Part shown: positions 46,060 through 58,400 of the stretch, one piece after another
Layout: each line of letters begins with the position of its first letter
How positions within the stretch are numbered: position 1 is the stretch's first letter
Assembly: GCA_024516035.1 (NCBI GenBank)
Contig: CM044964.1
Coordinates: 9,059,736 to 9,123,735, forward strand
Direction: 5' to 3'
DNA from: Bactericera cockerelli
Taxonomy: Eukaryota; Arthropoda; Insecta; Hemiptera; Triozidae
Length of the DNA stretch: 64,000 bases
Translations under genes and position numbers: made by a program
The notes under the pieces: model-generated
Database searches by the model: none
The model's input: the letters and a program-made list of their open reading frames with translations, nothing else
What the model was told of the DNA's origin: nothing

Positions 46060-46320
46060 AGAGCAGTCTAAAAACACATGCAAAAAAAAAATGAAAACAT
46101 GAAAAATCGAACGGAAAATTCCCTCTTGCGCCCCCCTTTCCGACAGCAATTTTCCGTGAAGTAAAAGGAAAGAGGAAAATCGGACACAAGGAAACGCGAG
46201 GGAAAAATCAATACGGCCCCGAGTATTGAACAGCTAGTGTGTGTGTGGCGGAACATTTCGTGCTTGCGGGAGGGTGGCGGTTTCGATTTTTCAACAACCC
46301 GCACAGTTGCAGTCGAGAAA
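46060..46320. promoter_or_regulatory. CpG-richer unique island, possible upstream promoter
   Basis: Unlike its surroundings it has many CG dinucleotides (GAAACGCGAGG, GGCGGAACATTTCGTGC) and no repeat match in the window. It could hold an upstream ttk promoter or first exon. No core motif is firm. Confidence 0.25.
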
Positions 46321-47665
46321 AATATTAGTTTTTAGAAAGGTACCTTCACATTTCGTAGCCATGAAACAGGAGCTACTGTAGACGTTTGTGTGGTCTAATA
46401 TGTTGTAGCCTGCCCATCCCGTAGTATGCCTCCCCTCTGATGGGCGAGAAGTGACACAATACTTCCCATTTAGGTGCTGGGTCAACACGAGCGCATCGGA
46501 AGATCTAAACTACCAAACCTGAGGAACAAGTCGAACAAGTTTGGTGCAAGTACCCAACCTAGGATGTGATGAGACGAAACCAAGTTCAAGGCAAGGCCCA
46601 CATGATGTATTATTAAGACTAGAGCTTTAGGTACAATTTGCTTCATATAAATACAGATATCCTGAATAAACTGATTATGTGACAAAGTTAGAATAAACTC
46701 AATAAATCATTGTTACAAGATAGATATCATAGTCGACCAATTGTCAGAAGCAATATCACAAACATCAAACATCTCTACAACAAATATGCACTACATGACT
46801 ACATCAACGAACATGGGTACTTAACACGGTAATCGCCGCAATATTTTATACGACATATTGTTCTGTGCCAACCTTGTTCAGCCAAAATTGACATGTTTTT
46901 ACAAATTGACAAGTATATCAAGTTGCAGCTCTGTTCCAAGACAATCATAATCCCATAAGAAATACATTGAAATAAAAGCCTTATAAGGGTTTAGTGTGCA
47001 GAAACTCTTCTACGGTACCAGTCAATAAAATCAATAAAGCGGGTTTTCGTGTACCACCTCTATTTCTAAGCCCCCATATGAGTTTACGGCGCTGAACGTG
47101 TTTAAAATATAATTAACTATTAGTACATCCAACTATCTAAGCATGACTATAAACTGACAATTACGATGCCTTTGGGTAGGTACTGGTTTTCCAGTTTCCA
47201 GTTTACGTACAAGCAATTGCGAGAGTATTTATTGACAGTAACAATGCCTTTGCGAACAGTTGCCAGTTTCTTGTTTGACTATACAATTGTACATATTAGC
47301 TATTGTGAAACTTTCAATATGCAAACAGTAGGTGTTGCAACTGAGTTTCCCACCGGACAGCACCTGTTGGCTAGTCCTGGAACACTTCAGAAACTTACTT
47401 GGACATCACAACCGTATACTTGACAATATAAACATCTCCACTCGCAATGAAATACACAGCAATGTTAAAAGCACAACCATGTGCATGACAATAAATCATC
47501 ACGATCAAATAGTATATAGGAATAATATTGTTATACCTATAGTTACTAGTGTGTTTGCTTGTTGATATACATAAAATATTACCATGCCTATTACTTATTG
47601 TAAACATAATTACCTCGTACATTACATTTGTAATTATTATAATAAAATATTGTGTGTGGCATTGG

Positions 47666-48379
47666 TAGGGTGACCAGATTTTTTTGAAGCCAAAACGGGA
47701 CGCGGCCCGTTTTCGCGTTACCGGGGGGGGGGGGGGGTTTCTGGTGTGAAAAGTTATAAATAGTCTATTTAACAGTGTACACTAGCTCTCATGGCTCAAT
47801 GGTCACTGCACTACTCTTGTACGAGGGAGTCCTGGGTTCAAATCCTGGAGGGGGCAATAGCTTTGTATGTTTTCGGGGGTCACTCAGCCTAGCCTCGTGA
47901 GGACATAGAGTAGCTGAAGAGGCATTGTCTATAAGCGACCCAGTCACCCAGTGTCAGCATGTAGGTAAAAATGGGATTAATGAGATTTGAAATTTTTAAT
48001 AAAAAAAATAAGAAGAAAAAAAAAACGATTTTTTTGTTAGTTTTTTCGAAACGTTCGAAAAGTACGCTTTTTGGCGGCGCTCCTGGCGGTGGCCTGGTAC
48101 CTACTACTAAAATTAATAGACAAAATTGCGCTCTGTGTGTTTGGACCTACATTGAAAAAAAAGAAGAAATACTAGCTTACGAAGTATGCTCGATCTTCGT
48201 TAGGTAATTATTAAATATTTTTTTTTATAATAAGATAAGGAAAGTAAAAAGCGGGACATTTTAATGATTTTGGTCAAAAGCGGGACATTTTAGCGTCCCG
48301 AAGAGATCGCTCGGGACAGCGGGACAAACGGCTCCAAAGCGGGACCGTCCCGCCGAAAGCGGGACGTATGGTCACCCTA
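47666..48379. mobile_element. hAT-type MITE 2 with nested SINE
   Basis: Ends TAGGGTGACCAG and TGGTCACCCTA, flanked by a perfect 8 bp duplication GGCATTGG. The interior near the right end repeats AAGCGGGACATTTTA. A tRNA-like SINE (ATGGCTCAATGG and GGGTTCAAATCC, body CCTCGTGAGGAC) is nested at about 47782-47990. Ends differ from MITE 1 at one base of the first ten. Confidence 0.9.
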
Positions 48380-48817
48380 GGCATTGGTGACTACACTACA
48401 TACATAATCATGCAACAACCAAGAACTATATGAACATTGTAATCTTGCACATTAACCAACACCATCCAATACATGAAGATGCACAGCACACAGCCAATGC
48501 TTGATAACATGTATGTGATTCTCACTGAAAGTCTAATGCAGAATAAGGTAGGTAAAAGACTATCCAGGAGTAAAATCAAACTATTACATACATTCAAAGC
48601 ATCACCACCACACACATAAAACACATGAAGATGTTCATTTTTGTAACCAATGCTCTGATATAAGTAAGAATAATAATAATTATTATTATAAAGGATGTTG
48701 TTGAAGGACATAGAAGTACCTATGTAGTAATAAGACCAACAGCAAAAAGCAAAGACTAGGTGTTAGAAAGTATGTATGTGTAATGTGTATGTATGATTTT
48801 ATTTGTGGTGAAGCACA

Positions 48818-48960
48818 TTTCCGGCCCTACCCAGGCTGGGTGAGGTTAATGTGGGTAGCTGGTACAGTTTCCAGCGAATGGAGGTAAAACCCCCGTCCTG
48901 ACTATCTATTTCAAATCAGGACGTTAAAACCGAATAGAATCAACTGGTCACAATAGATCA
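48818..48960 (+). mobile_element. 5S-SINE body fragment
   Basis: Contains CCAGGCTGGGTGAGGTTAAT, GGGTAGCTGGTACAG and CCAGCGAATGGAGG. The 5S head is missing. Similar headless fragments lie at 632-725 and 4777-4855 (minus), 10206-10263 (minus), 11175-11326 (minus), 37316-37440 (minus) and 50713-50815 (plus). Confidence 0.8.
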
Positions 48961-49485
48961 AACTAGGTCGCAGTGTTAATTGTAAGGGTTTCACTGAAAA
49001 TCCTGCAACCAGGTCAGATAGTAGTAGTAGTAAACATACTTGAGTCCAAGTAGTAAGAGTACCAAGCGCAAACAAGATCCAAATTCACTACTCAAAGTAC
49101 AAATTCACTGAAATTATAGGCACTCTTAAATTCATACGTATGAAAGCAATATACAAACCACAAGAAACACACACGAACCTCAGCCAACACTTCACATACA
49201 TGGGATACATAGCGCACTCGATAATTTGATACATAGACTACATAGCTCATCATTTATATACATAGTACATAGCGATGTTTACATTAGATACAAGGTCGCA
49301 GGCAGACTTCATATCTCCAGGCTGAAACCGAAGCCAAACCTTCAGACATACCCAGTCCTGACTCACAGGCAACTGTGGGTAATCTATATTTATATAAATT
49401 TAATGTGGTCATATTCTCAAATATATGAGCAAAAAGGTGTGCATTTGATGTTATCCGAAATTATAAGCAAATTAATTACAAACAT

Positions 49486-49735
49486 TAAGGGCTGAATTAT
49501 TGTGAAACAGGATCATCTCGGTTTTGTTAATCCAAGCCACTATCTCTTCACAGCTGACTGAAATGCGCTGTCTTCTTCTTTCATTTTGCCTTTTCCCAAA
49601 CCTACTTGGGGTCGGCATGATTTAATATATTTTTTTTAAAGATTTAAATGCGCTGTGATTGGTTAAGATTTCCACCAGAGGGCGTGCGGGATAGTGTAGG
49701 ATTAGTAAGTTAATCTAATCCTGTTTCATAATTCG
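49486..49735. mobile_element. MITE with GAATTATGAAACAGGATTA ends
   Basis: Ends GGGCTGAATTATTGTGAAAC and GTTTCATAATTCGGG, with the interior split by a CTACTTGGGGTCGGCATGA block. Partial ends recur at 4900, 6536 and 49790. Confidence 0.7.
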
Positions 49736-50817
49736 GGTCCACCAGAGGGACGGGCTGGCTTATCTTTGTTATAAATGTTATAATCCTGTTTCATAATTTG
49801 GCCTGACTGAACTTGGACCCAGTACTAATGGATACAAAACTGGAAAAATAGGAGATACTCCACCATAATAAATTAAAATAGTTATTTACATAATAATTAT
49901 TCAAATGTATGCAGTATGCATACTTGTCACCAGACAAACAATCAAACACAATCCCTAATACGGTTCCAGGTTCCAGGCTACTGTGTTGTGATTTAGGTTA
50001 CACAACAGTGCTGTCGTCCATTTCCTTTCGTTATCAAAACAAATTTAATAATAATACTCTTTAGAGTAGTTTAGAGGAAGGTAACCACCAGGCGAGGTTA
50101 ATGCAGCATTTTCTACCACCTAACCCTTGGAGTTTTAATATTATGTGGTCAAAAACTCAAATAAATGATGAAAAATTCATGCATTTGATGTTATTCTAAC
50201 CTACACACCTGGATTACCAGACTAGCGTCACTACTTGCTATCAGTGCAGCAATTCAATCAAGTTTTATTTACAGTAGGTACCACTAGGTGTGGTAATATT
50301 TTTACAAAATGAAATTATTAAAACAAAACTTGATCAAGGGTGCTAATGACTAGTACGGTATCTACCATTGATAATTAGTCGCATTTTACGTGCTTTTACG
50401 CTAAATGTTTCATGCTGTGTTATAGGTTACCGGCTTAACATTTAGGCCAAGTTACGTATATCACATATTAGGGCTGCATCCGAGATACGACCCAAGGCAT
50501 GGCCCTATGATTATTTTTCCTAACCCTACTCTAACGCGCCACAGAAAATTAAAGTTTGAAAAGTGTGCCAAACAATCCTTTCCTGAAGAGCAAGTGGAGG
50601 AAGTGTTAAAAGGGATCAAGCTGAAAACTGGCTTTGCATAACAACAAAAAACAAGAACTCCTATTAAGTGTTAATAAGATTATTTTATTTAATTTATTCT
50701 ACTGCCATGCATGTGAGGCTGGAATTTCCGCTGGGTGAGGTTAATGTGGGTAGCTGGTACGATTCCCAGCGAATGGAGGGTAAAACCTCCGTAGTAATTC
50801 AGGACGTTAAATCAAAT

Positions 50818-50943
50818 AAAATCGTTGGCGTTAGGAAGGGTATCCAGCCGTAAAAATGTGCCAAAACCAACCTCAACTATGAAGTTGAACAACGTCGACC
50901 CTGGTTAAGCGGGATAAGACAGAGTAAAAGAAGAAGAAGAAGA
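50818..50943 (+). mobile_element. RTE-like LINE 3' end
   Basis: GCGTTAGGAAGGGTATCCAG, CCGTAAAAATGTGCCAAAAC, ending in an AAG repeat. An opposite copy is at 56478-56610. The GGCGTTAGGAAGGGCATCC motif is common in RTE-like tails; family assignment is tentative. Confidence 0.6.
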
Positions 50944-51477
50944 CCTCCTTGAGTTTGGCTTTTTTTTATACAATGAAGTGTTTAGTGTTAATAGGTCTAA
51001 TAATGTAGATCCAAAATAAGGGACCAAAACCCGTTTCTCTGCCAGAAGTGTGCTCCGCACAGCACGTGCCAAAGGGATGAAAAGACCCGATCCCTTTCTG
51101 AATGAGGACAGAGAACCTTTTGTGTAAAGAAACCAGATACAATTATCTAAAACAAAGAGGTGTCTTTTTTTATTTTTCTGTCTTAGAATGTGAGAAAAGA
51201 TTTTTTTTATCTTGAAATATACAAAATTCATTTAGGTACACATTCATTCATTCATTCACAATCAACAGAACTCCAAAATAACTGAACCAGATGAGTCCCA
51301 ATTTTGGCACAGAGTCTTCTTTCTATGGGTATTTAGTTTTTGTAATAACAATTTGTTTGTACAAAAAAACAATTATAAGTATATTTTGGTATTTAGGTGC
51401 GTACTAAGAAAGGGCTTTTAAACTTTGAACGGCGACCAAAGTGCTTTTAAAAGAACCACTCATAGTCTCGACGTGAA

Positions 51478-51702
51478 TTTTTTTATGGGTTTAACGTCAC
51501 TTAAACTGCATGGTCATATCAAGACGATGATGTTACTCTCAATTTGCAGGAAACTCACAAACCTGCTACCCACATTAACTTCATCCAGCCTGGGTTGGGC
51601 CGGAATGCAAGCATCACGAAGTCTTCACCTCGCTGGACGTTACCTTACTTCGGTGATCCTACAAAAACCAATGCATTCAACGTACCGTCGACACTGGCAT
51701 AC
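51478..51702 (-). mobile_element. 5S-rRNA-headed SINE, diverged copy
   Basis: Same order of blocks as the full copies (ACGGTACGTTGAATGCATTG head, TGGGTGAG-type body, T-run). No clear target duplication. Confidence 0.82.
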
Positions 51703-51939
51703 AGGGATATAAAAGACACCTAATTAATTGATACTAACCTTGACAAAAATCAAATCCAAAGCTAGCAACACAGGTGACTTGAGGTTGACTAATCCAAACA
51801 CACACCAATTGAAAATGAAAACTTTAAAACTATTCACAACACAACAACAAGATTCGAGGAAAAAGAAATCAAAAACCTTATATCACAGTAACGGCTAAGT
51901 AATTCAGAAATATCTTCAGAAGATCAGAACGCAATTTTC

Positions 51940-52330
51940 ACGTCACACGTAGAATTATCAAAAAATCTATTTTCGAAAAAATTACCAGAAAAAAAACTCG
52001 TAAAAAAAAAATTATTTCTCAAAACGCGAGCACGAAAAATGACCGCGAGCGAAGCGAGGATGCGAAGGGTTGAAGCGCCGTGTTGCAACTGACCGAAAAT
52101 CGAATTTTCAAAAACGGAAATCCGAGATGTTTCCGAGGAAAACCCACCCCCACCTTCTACTTCCCCTCATCTCTTGCTTACCCCCTCCAACCCTCTTCTC
52201 TTCCATCCCCCTTTCCCTAACATCCTTTTCTCCTCCGCCCTTGAAAAGTCGAAACTGGAATTTTAAGAATTTCGGATACATTGGCGGACCACGGATCGCG
52301 AGGTTCATATTTGCCTTCACGAATTCAGTA
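51940..52330. promoter_or_regulatory. CpG-richer unique island, possible promoter
   Basis: GACCGCGAGCGAAGCGAGG and GAAGCGCCGTGTTGCAAC in AT-rich surroundings, repeat-free. Open frames on both strands (52070-52474 plus, 52320-52108 minus) have no recognised product. A candidate 5' UTR/promoter of ttk or of a neighbour. Confidence 0.25.
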
Positions 52331-53035
52331 CAACATTTTGGCCAGTGTGATCAGGGAAAATTTGGGGTGAATTTTACTTTTCCTTGCTATCTCTTTTCCT
52401 GTTTAGTTTGTTTCGTAGATATCATTATTTTAAATGGTTTCGGCAGTACAAGAGATATATTCATTTTTGGTTAATGGTTGGTTACCTATGGACATGACAT
52501 GAGCCTAGACATTGGATCTAGGCGTCCATATAAACCTCTGTTGTAGCCAGGGTACGTAGATTAGGCTGATTAAGCTTGAAGAGATTGTTGTAGCCGGGGT
52601 ATAAGGGTTGGGTGGAAGAGATTGCCATAGGTAATAACCCCGCCCTTTAGTCAGGACATCTGCATATATTTTATCCATGTTATCTATGTTGTTTATCTTT
52701 TCTTTTCTTGTTTATACTGTTCTAAATTTTGTATTTGAATTTTTATTATTACTTGTTTGTACATACATATTATGTCCTATTCATAAATAACTGAATAATA
52801 ATAATATATTTACCACAAGGACGGTCGATTCACTACTTCAAATAGAGTCCGATTCTAATAGCTGAAACTGAAATCAGAGTGTAAGGAGATGAACAGTGGA
52901 ATCCCCCTGGTCTGAGAACTGAGAAGCCTAGGCTAGTCCGGCAGTCCCCAATGGGAACCCCTCGCCCCTCGAATACCAACGTGCCCCCCTTATCCTGTCT
53001 GTATAATTTCATCTCTGTGGGTCCCTCCCTGAGAG

Positions 53036-53499
53036 GGAGAGAGAGGGAGAGAGACTCTGTACATTCCCTGTATGTTCAGAAAAAGAGAGAGAATAAGAGA
53101 AAGAGAAAGGGAGAGATTGATTTTTGATTTTGATTTATTCTTTATTTAATACAATTTATAAATTTACATAAAATGACACCTCCTAAAGATAATTCTACCT
53201 TATTGTGAGAATAAGGGAAAGGGAGATAGATTCTGTAGATTTCCTCCACATTCAGGAAAGGATAGAGAGGAAGAGAATAGGAGAGATGGAGAGAAAGATA
53301 GAATAATAGAAAAGACTCTGTAGATTTCCTCCACATTCAGGAAAGGAGAGAGGGAGAGAGAGAGAATAAGAGAGAGGGAGAGAAAGAGATTAGAAGAGAG
53401 GGAGAGAGAGAGAATAGGAATTGAATTGAATTCTTTTATTTATTTGTACAAGAATAATATTATAAACAATACATCTCCTATAAGCTATGTCTAACTTCT

Positions 53500-53554
<55 letters not shown>

Positions 53555-53800
53555 AAGAGAGAGAGGAAATAGGAGAGAAGGAGAGAGAGAGAGGAAATGG
53601 GAGAGCAGGAGAGAGAGAGAGAGAATAGGAGAGAAGGAGAGAGAATTGGAGGCAGGGAGAATAGGAGAGAGGGAGAGAGAGAGAATTGGCGACAGGGAGA
53701 GAGAGAGAATTGGAGAGATTTAGAGAGAGAGAGAGAATGGGAAAGAGGAAGAGAGAGAGAGAGAGAATTGCAGAGAGGGAGAGAAACTCTGTAGATCCCC
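53036..53800. repeat. GA-rich low-complexity tract
   Basis: Long GAGA runs with interspersed units containing TGTAGATTTCCTCCACATTC. Shadow frames encode Ser/Leu and Glu/Arg runs. It leads directly into the 45 bp array. Confidence 0.9.
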
Positions 53801-54625
53801 TCCATTTTCAAGAAGAGATAGTGAAGGAGATCTCTGAACATGCCTCCATATTCAAGTAAGAGAGAGTGAAGGAGATCTCTGAACATGCCTCCATATTCAA
53901 GTAAGAGATAGTGAAGGAGATCTCTGAACATGCCTTCATATTCAAGTAAGAGAAAGTGAAGGAGATCTCTGAACATGCCTCCATATTCAAGTAAGAGAGA
54001 GTGAAGGAGATCTCTGAACATGCCTCCATATTCAAGTAAGAGAGAGTGAAGGAGATCTCTGAACATGCCTCCATATTCAAGTAAGAGAGAGTGAAGGAGA
54101 TCTCTGAACATGCCTCCATATTCAAGTAAGAGAGAGTGAAGGAGATCTCTGAACATGCCTCCATATTCAAGTAAGAGAGAGTGAAGGAGATCTCTGAACA
54201 TGCCTCCATATTCAAGTAAGAGAGAGTGAAGGAGATCTCTGAACATGCCTCCATATTCAAGTAAGAGAGAGTGAAGAAGATCTCTGAACATGCCTCCATA
54301 TTCAAGTAAGAGAGAGTGAAGAAGATCTCTGAACATGCCTCCATATTCAAGTAAGAGAGAGTGAAGAAGATCTCTGAACATGCCTCCATATTCAAGTAAG
54401 AGAGAGTGAAGGAGATCTCTGAACATGCCTCCATATTCAAGTAAGAGAGAGTGAAGGAGATCTCTGAACATGCCTCCATATTCAAGTAAGAGAGAGTGAA
54501 GGAGATCTCTGAACATGCCTCCATATTCAAGTAAGAGAGAGTGAAGGAGATCTCTGAACATGCCTTCATATTCAAGTAAGAGAGAGTGAAGAAGATCTCT
54601 GAACATGCCTCCATATTCAGGATAG
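53800..54625. repeat. 45 bp minisatellite, about 18 copies
   Basis: Unit GAACATGCCTCCATATTCAA, GTAAGAGAGAGTGAAGGAGA, TCTCT. Because 45 is a multiple of three and the unit lacks stops in some frames, two minus-strand frames stay open for 398 and 268 codons; they are by-products. Neighbouring copies are nearly identical, so it is young or homogenised. The unit holds CAA|GTAAGA, a strong donor-like motif on the plus strand. Confidence 0.95.
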
Positions 54626-55303
54626 TAGAGAGTGGGAGATAGAGAATAATTAGAGAGAGGGAGAGAGACTCTGTAGATGGCGTCCATAATATATTCAGAA
54701 AATAATAATATGCTCTACATCCTGGAGATAATACTATAAGAATGAATATCTCACCCCATCAAGCTTTAAGAGAGGAGAGAATAGTTAGTAGTGTTAGTAC
54801 CCAGTTGGCAAGTGCTCAATAGACATGAGTACATGACTAATTCTAATATACTGATAACAATTCGACAAGTATAAAAGAAAACTCTTTTAGTCACTCTAAA
54901 AAACCGTCAATAGCTCACCCCAAACAGCATCAAGCTAGAGTCAGGAGAGCCTACAGTACCCAGTTGGCAAGTGCTCAATGGACATGCCTATGGTACTGAT
55001 AACAACTCAACACTGACTGATAAGGGAGACCTCTTATCAGCTGAGTCACCCCCCCTACATAAACCCTTACATCCTTCATACTCTGATAAGGATGTATAGG
55101 GGCTGCATGTGCTGTGGGTATGGTACTTACTGTGGCTAACGTAATGGTCTTTACTATAAGGACTGTTATAGTCCGAGGGTCAGAGTTCAGAGGGGTCTAA
55201 TATCAATGGGTCACTGTTCTGTGTTTGAAATAGAAATAGGGGGGGGGGGGGTCTTACAGAACGTGGACCAAGAAATAGTATATGATTCATATAGTTAGGA
55301 GTC

Positions 55304-55617
55304 TTAACACTTTGAGCCCATGAATACCATATATGACCCTCAGCTGACATTTCACAAAGGACATGAGTAAGTACCATATAATTATGACCTCACCCAAAAT
55401 TTCACTGTTGACTTGTGTACTCTATATGGTATTCACGACCTTCCTTTACTTGGAAGACATGAGTAGTGAGTACTCCCTATGGTATTCGTTTCTATGTGTA
55501 TCTCATAGGGAACAGGATCTTGTGGTTCTTTGGGAGCAGTGTATGAGTGTTGGGTTCTGAAATTTGTGGTCCCTCGTGCTCACTCGCCGATCCCAGCTCT
55601 GGGGCTCAAAGTGTTAA
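55304..55617. mobile_element. TTAA-flanked MITE, second family
   Basis: Ends TTAACACTTTGAGCCC and GGGGCTCAAAGTGTTAA, 314 bp. The interior holds repeated ACCATATATGAC / GTATTCACGACC-type motifs. piggyBac-like by its TTAA target; no coding capacity. Confidence 0.82.
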
Positions 55618-55630
55618 GACCGACAAGTCT

Positions 55631-55822
55631 GTCCCGGTAGCTCAGTGGTAAAGGCGGCACTCTATGAATTCTAAGATTCCAGAGGTCGTGGGTTCGAAAC
55701 CCAACCGACACATGACCAGTTATCCGCCCATTTGGGATTTTTTCCACATCATAATATGTCTTGTGCTTACTGCTGGAATAATGGGACCTAATAGTCCTAA
55801 TCGGGCCGTATGAATAAGGCGA

Positions 55823-55856
<34 letters not shown>

Positions 55857-55858
55857 TA
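55631..55858 (+). mobile_element. tRNA-headed SINE, family B
   Basis: Same layout, ending in a long ATT repeat (about 55825-55855). It follows the TTAA MITE end at 55617 by 13 bp. A shorter minus-strand copy (head and start of body) is at 59925-60033. Confidence 0.87.
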
Positions 55859-56711
55859 CATTCGCATCATTTGAGGGGTTGAGATAAGTGATATTTTTGT
55901 TATGGAATATAATAACTGTATTAAATAATTATTCTTCTTCCTTTTCTTCTTTTACATTACCTTTTCCAAACGAACTTGGGGTCGGCATGGTTTTACCTCA
56001 TAGATAAGGTTGGTTGGTTGTGGTAAAAAAAGAATAAGGGTTTACTCAGATCATTTTTTTGATAACTTGAACTTTTTGGAACCCGGCTCCAATGTATTCG
56101 TATTTTCGAGGGTCTCGTTTAGACCAACTTTTATATTATTTATTTTATCGTAGATGGGGGTTATGACATATCAAATCCAATGATTTTGAGGAGCTGATTA
56201 CGAATTTGACGTTGATTTTTAGCTAACTGTTATCTTTCAGTCACCAGTTCCTCTTGGTCCTGTTCCCATTATTATAATGAATAAGGAATGTCGCGTAATG
56301 TTTACACCAGATTTTTTATTTCGTAGCCATGAAACAAAAGCTACTGTAAACGCTTGTGTTCTGTGTTGTAGCCTGCCCATTCCGTAGTATGCCTATTGTG
56401 TCACTTCTCGCCCATCAGAGGGGGGGCGAGAAGTGACACAATACTTCCCATTTAGATGCTGGGTCAACACGTAGGTATCATATTCTTCTTCTTCTTCTTT
56501 TACTCTGTCTGATCCCGCTAAAGCAGGGTCGACGTTGTTCAACCTCATGGTTGAGGTTGGTTGGTTTTGACACTTTTTTTTACGGCTGGATGCCCTTCCT
56601 AACGCCAATCTATCACCGTAGGTATCATATTAATAAATAATTTGAATGAGAATATACAAGAAGGTTATATTTTGTTTAAACTAAATTCAAAAGAATATTG
56701 AGGAACACAAC

Positions 56712-56897
56712 CTACATGCTAGACTCTACAGCAATGCAGCAATCAGTACTTAGCATCTTCTCTGCTGTACCAGCCCCCCCCTGGGACACCACTGATACAT
56801 CACCGTTAGCTGAGTAGAGGTCAAACCCCCCTCTCTCCAGTCTCACCGCCCTACAGTCTACTACTCTCGCGGTGAGTGCAGCATCTCTTGGAATCAA
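56712..56897 (-). CDS. possible coding exon of unknown gene
   Basis: The minus-strand frame reads AVRLERGGFDLYSANGDVSV, VSQGGAGTAEKMLSTDCC, moderately balanced composition unlike the flanking AT-rich DNA. A possible acceptor (attccaag) lies near 56880; no good donor is visible and the frame stops in ESSM. Nothing recognised. It may be a TE fragment. Confidence 0.25.
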   Translation of the reverse strand: MIPRDAALTARVVDCRAVRLERGGFDLYSANGDVSVVSQGGAGTAEKMLSTDCCIAVESSM

Positions 56898-56899
56898 TT

Positions 56900-57760
56900 G
56901 TGGAAAGAAGATGGCTGTTGGTACTCTAACTGTCTGTAATAGAAATTCAGGAAAAGAAGAAAAAAGATTGAAGTCAAAACCACAGAGGTATTAACAAAAA
57001 TAAGTATATTAATTCCACTTTTGTTTGATGAGAAGAGTACTGAAGAGTCAAATTTGAAGAACAGAAGAAGGACTAGAATAAGATCTGGTAAGACGAAAAA
57101 GGAGAAGAGAGAAGAAAAAAAGTTAGATTTGAAGAAAAAAGGAGCATAGTTGAGAAGAAAGTCAAGAAAGAAAAAATACTGATAAAAGTTGGTGAAGTTC
57201 ACATACGGAGAGAAAGAGAATGAACTTCAGAAGATCAAGAGGTATGTTTCAGTTTAGTCAGAGACGACGAGAAAGATGATAAAATGCAACAAAAAAAAAA
57301 TGAGAAAAAATAAAAATGATGTGGAAAGACTAAAAGAGCAAGAATGGAGTCGAGGTCAGAGAAAAGACTGAAAGAGAAAGAAGGAGACGAAAGAGTTGGT
57401 GCAGTTCATAGACGCAAAGAAATACCAAGAGGAATAAAAGAAACTTTCAAAAGACTAGGAGAAAGATTTATTACAAGCCAATGAGAAGGATGAGGATGAC
57501 TGATAATATTGTGGAACGAAATGAGAGGTACCGTTATGTTGGCACAATAGTAGATGTACTAGATGCGGATGGTACCAAGCTAACCCAACACAGATTGGTA
57601 ACACTTAACAGAGGTACTAGATATGGATGGTAACACCGTATCAAGCCAAGCCATAGCAAGCTAACACAGATCAGTAATACAAGTACTAGATCTAAGAATC
57701 TTTCTAAACTAACCCTGAGTTCTGGGAAGACTCTTGGTTCATGTTTCCGAATCAGTACAA
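56900..57760. other. no gene seen
   Basis: A/G-rich on the plus strand with repeated GAAAAGA-type words; the pyrimidine-rich minus strand gives a hydrophobic shadow frame (57202-56894). No repeat family recognised. Confidence 0.5.
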
Positions 57761-58243
57761 ACTGGTTTTATTTAAACTGAACTTTTTGAACTTGACTTGT
57801 TTTGTTATTGTGTTGCGAATAGGTATTAGGTGCATAACAAACTCCTCTTTTTTTATGCAATAGCAGAGGCGCTGGTGGTTGGTACCAGACGGGGTCGGTG
57901 CTAAAGAGCTGCGGAAATGCAGCATCTCCAGAAGCAAAGGAGAATGTTTTTCCTAGCTCGTACACAATGAAAATTATCACACATTTCTAGAATAATGATT
58001 GCATCATTATTATGACTGGCGTGGTAAAAAACTCAATTTTTCTAATACGGAATGAGCGACTCTATAAATCCTCTTTAGCCCGGTTTATGAGGAAGCACCC
58101 GCAAAATATTTTCCCACCGGCGCGCGGCGCGGCGGTGCTGGTTAGTGCTCTACCATACCAACTGTTGATAGTATAAAATGAGCTTGTTGAGAAGAAATAA
58201 AGAAGATCGATCCGTTAAGCAAATCTAACCATCATGTTAGACC

Positions 58244-58400
58244 CACCGACCTCAGTAGCTTGATCGATAAGCCGCCGGACTTGTAACCTGGAGGTCGGTG
58301 GTTCAAGTCACGGTTTCGGAGCAGATATAGTAAAGCGAGTTTGAGTAATTGTGATATCACTAAAGTGATTAACACAAATATGATAACTGTTATGTTGAAA
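58244..58400 (+). mobile_element. tRNA-headed SINE, family C
   Basis: Head ACCGACCTCAGTAGCTTGAT and B box GGTTCAAGTC, then TAAAGCGAGTTTGAGTAATT and GTGATATCAC, ending AACACAAATATGATAAC. The commonest SINE here: also at 3104-3192 (-), 5299-5425 (+), 40331-40474 (-), 59044-59191 (-), 60597-60727 (-) and 63112-63180 (+), with tail-only pieces near 62541, 62654, 63535 and 63950. Confidence 0.85.

Noticed and set aside
47710..47740. G-quadruplex regulatory site at the long G run
   Set aside because: A single homopolymer inside a MITE, probably of uncertain length in the assembly; no supporting context.
52070..52474. 134-codon plus-strand gene
   Set aside because: No recognisable domain, Pro/Ser/Phe composition from C/T-rich DNA, and an opposing open frame; kept only as a possible promoter island.
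53491..54687. 398-codon minus-strand open frame (and a 268-codon frame at 53808-54614) as a repeat protein gene
   Set aside because: It comes entirely from a 45 bp satellite and GA-rich DNA; two frames are open at once, and there are no splice sites or non-repetitive coding part.
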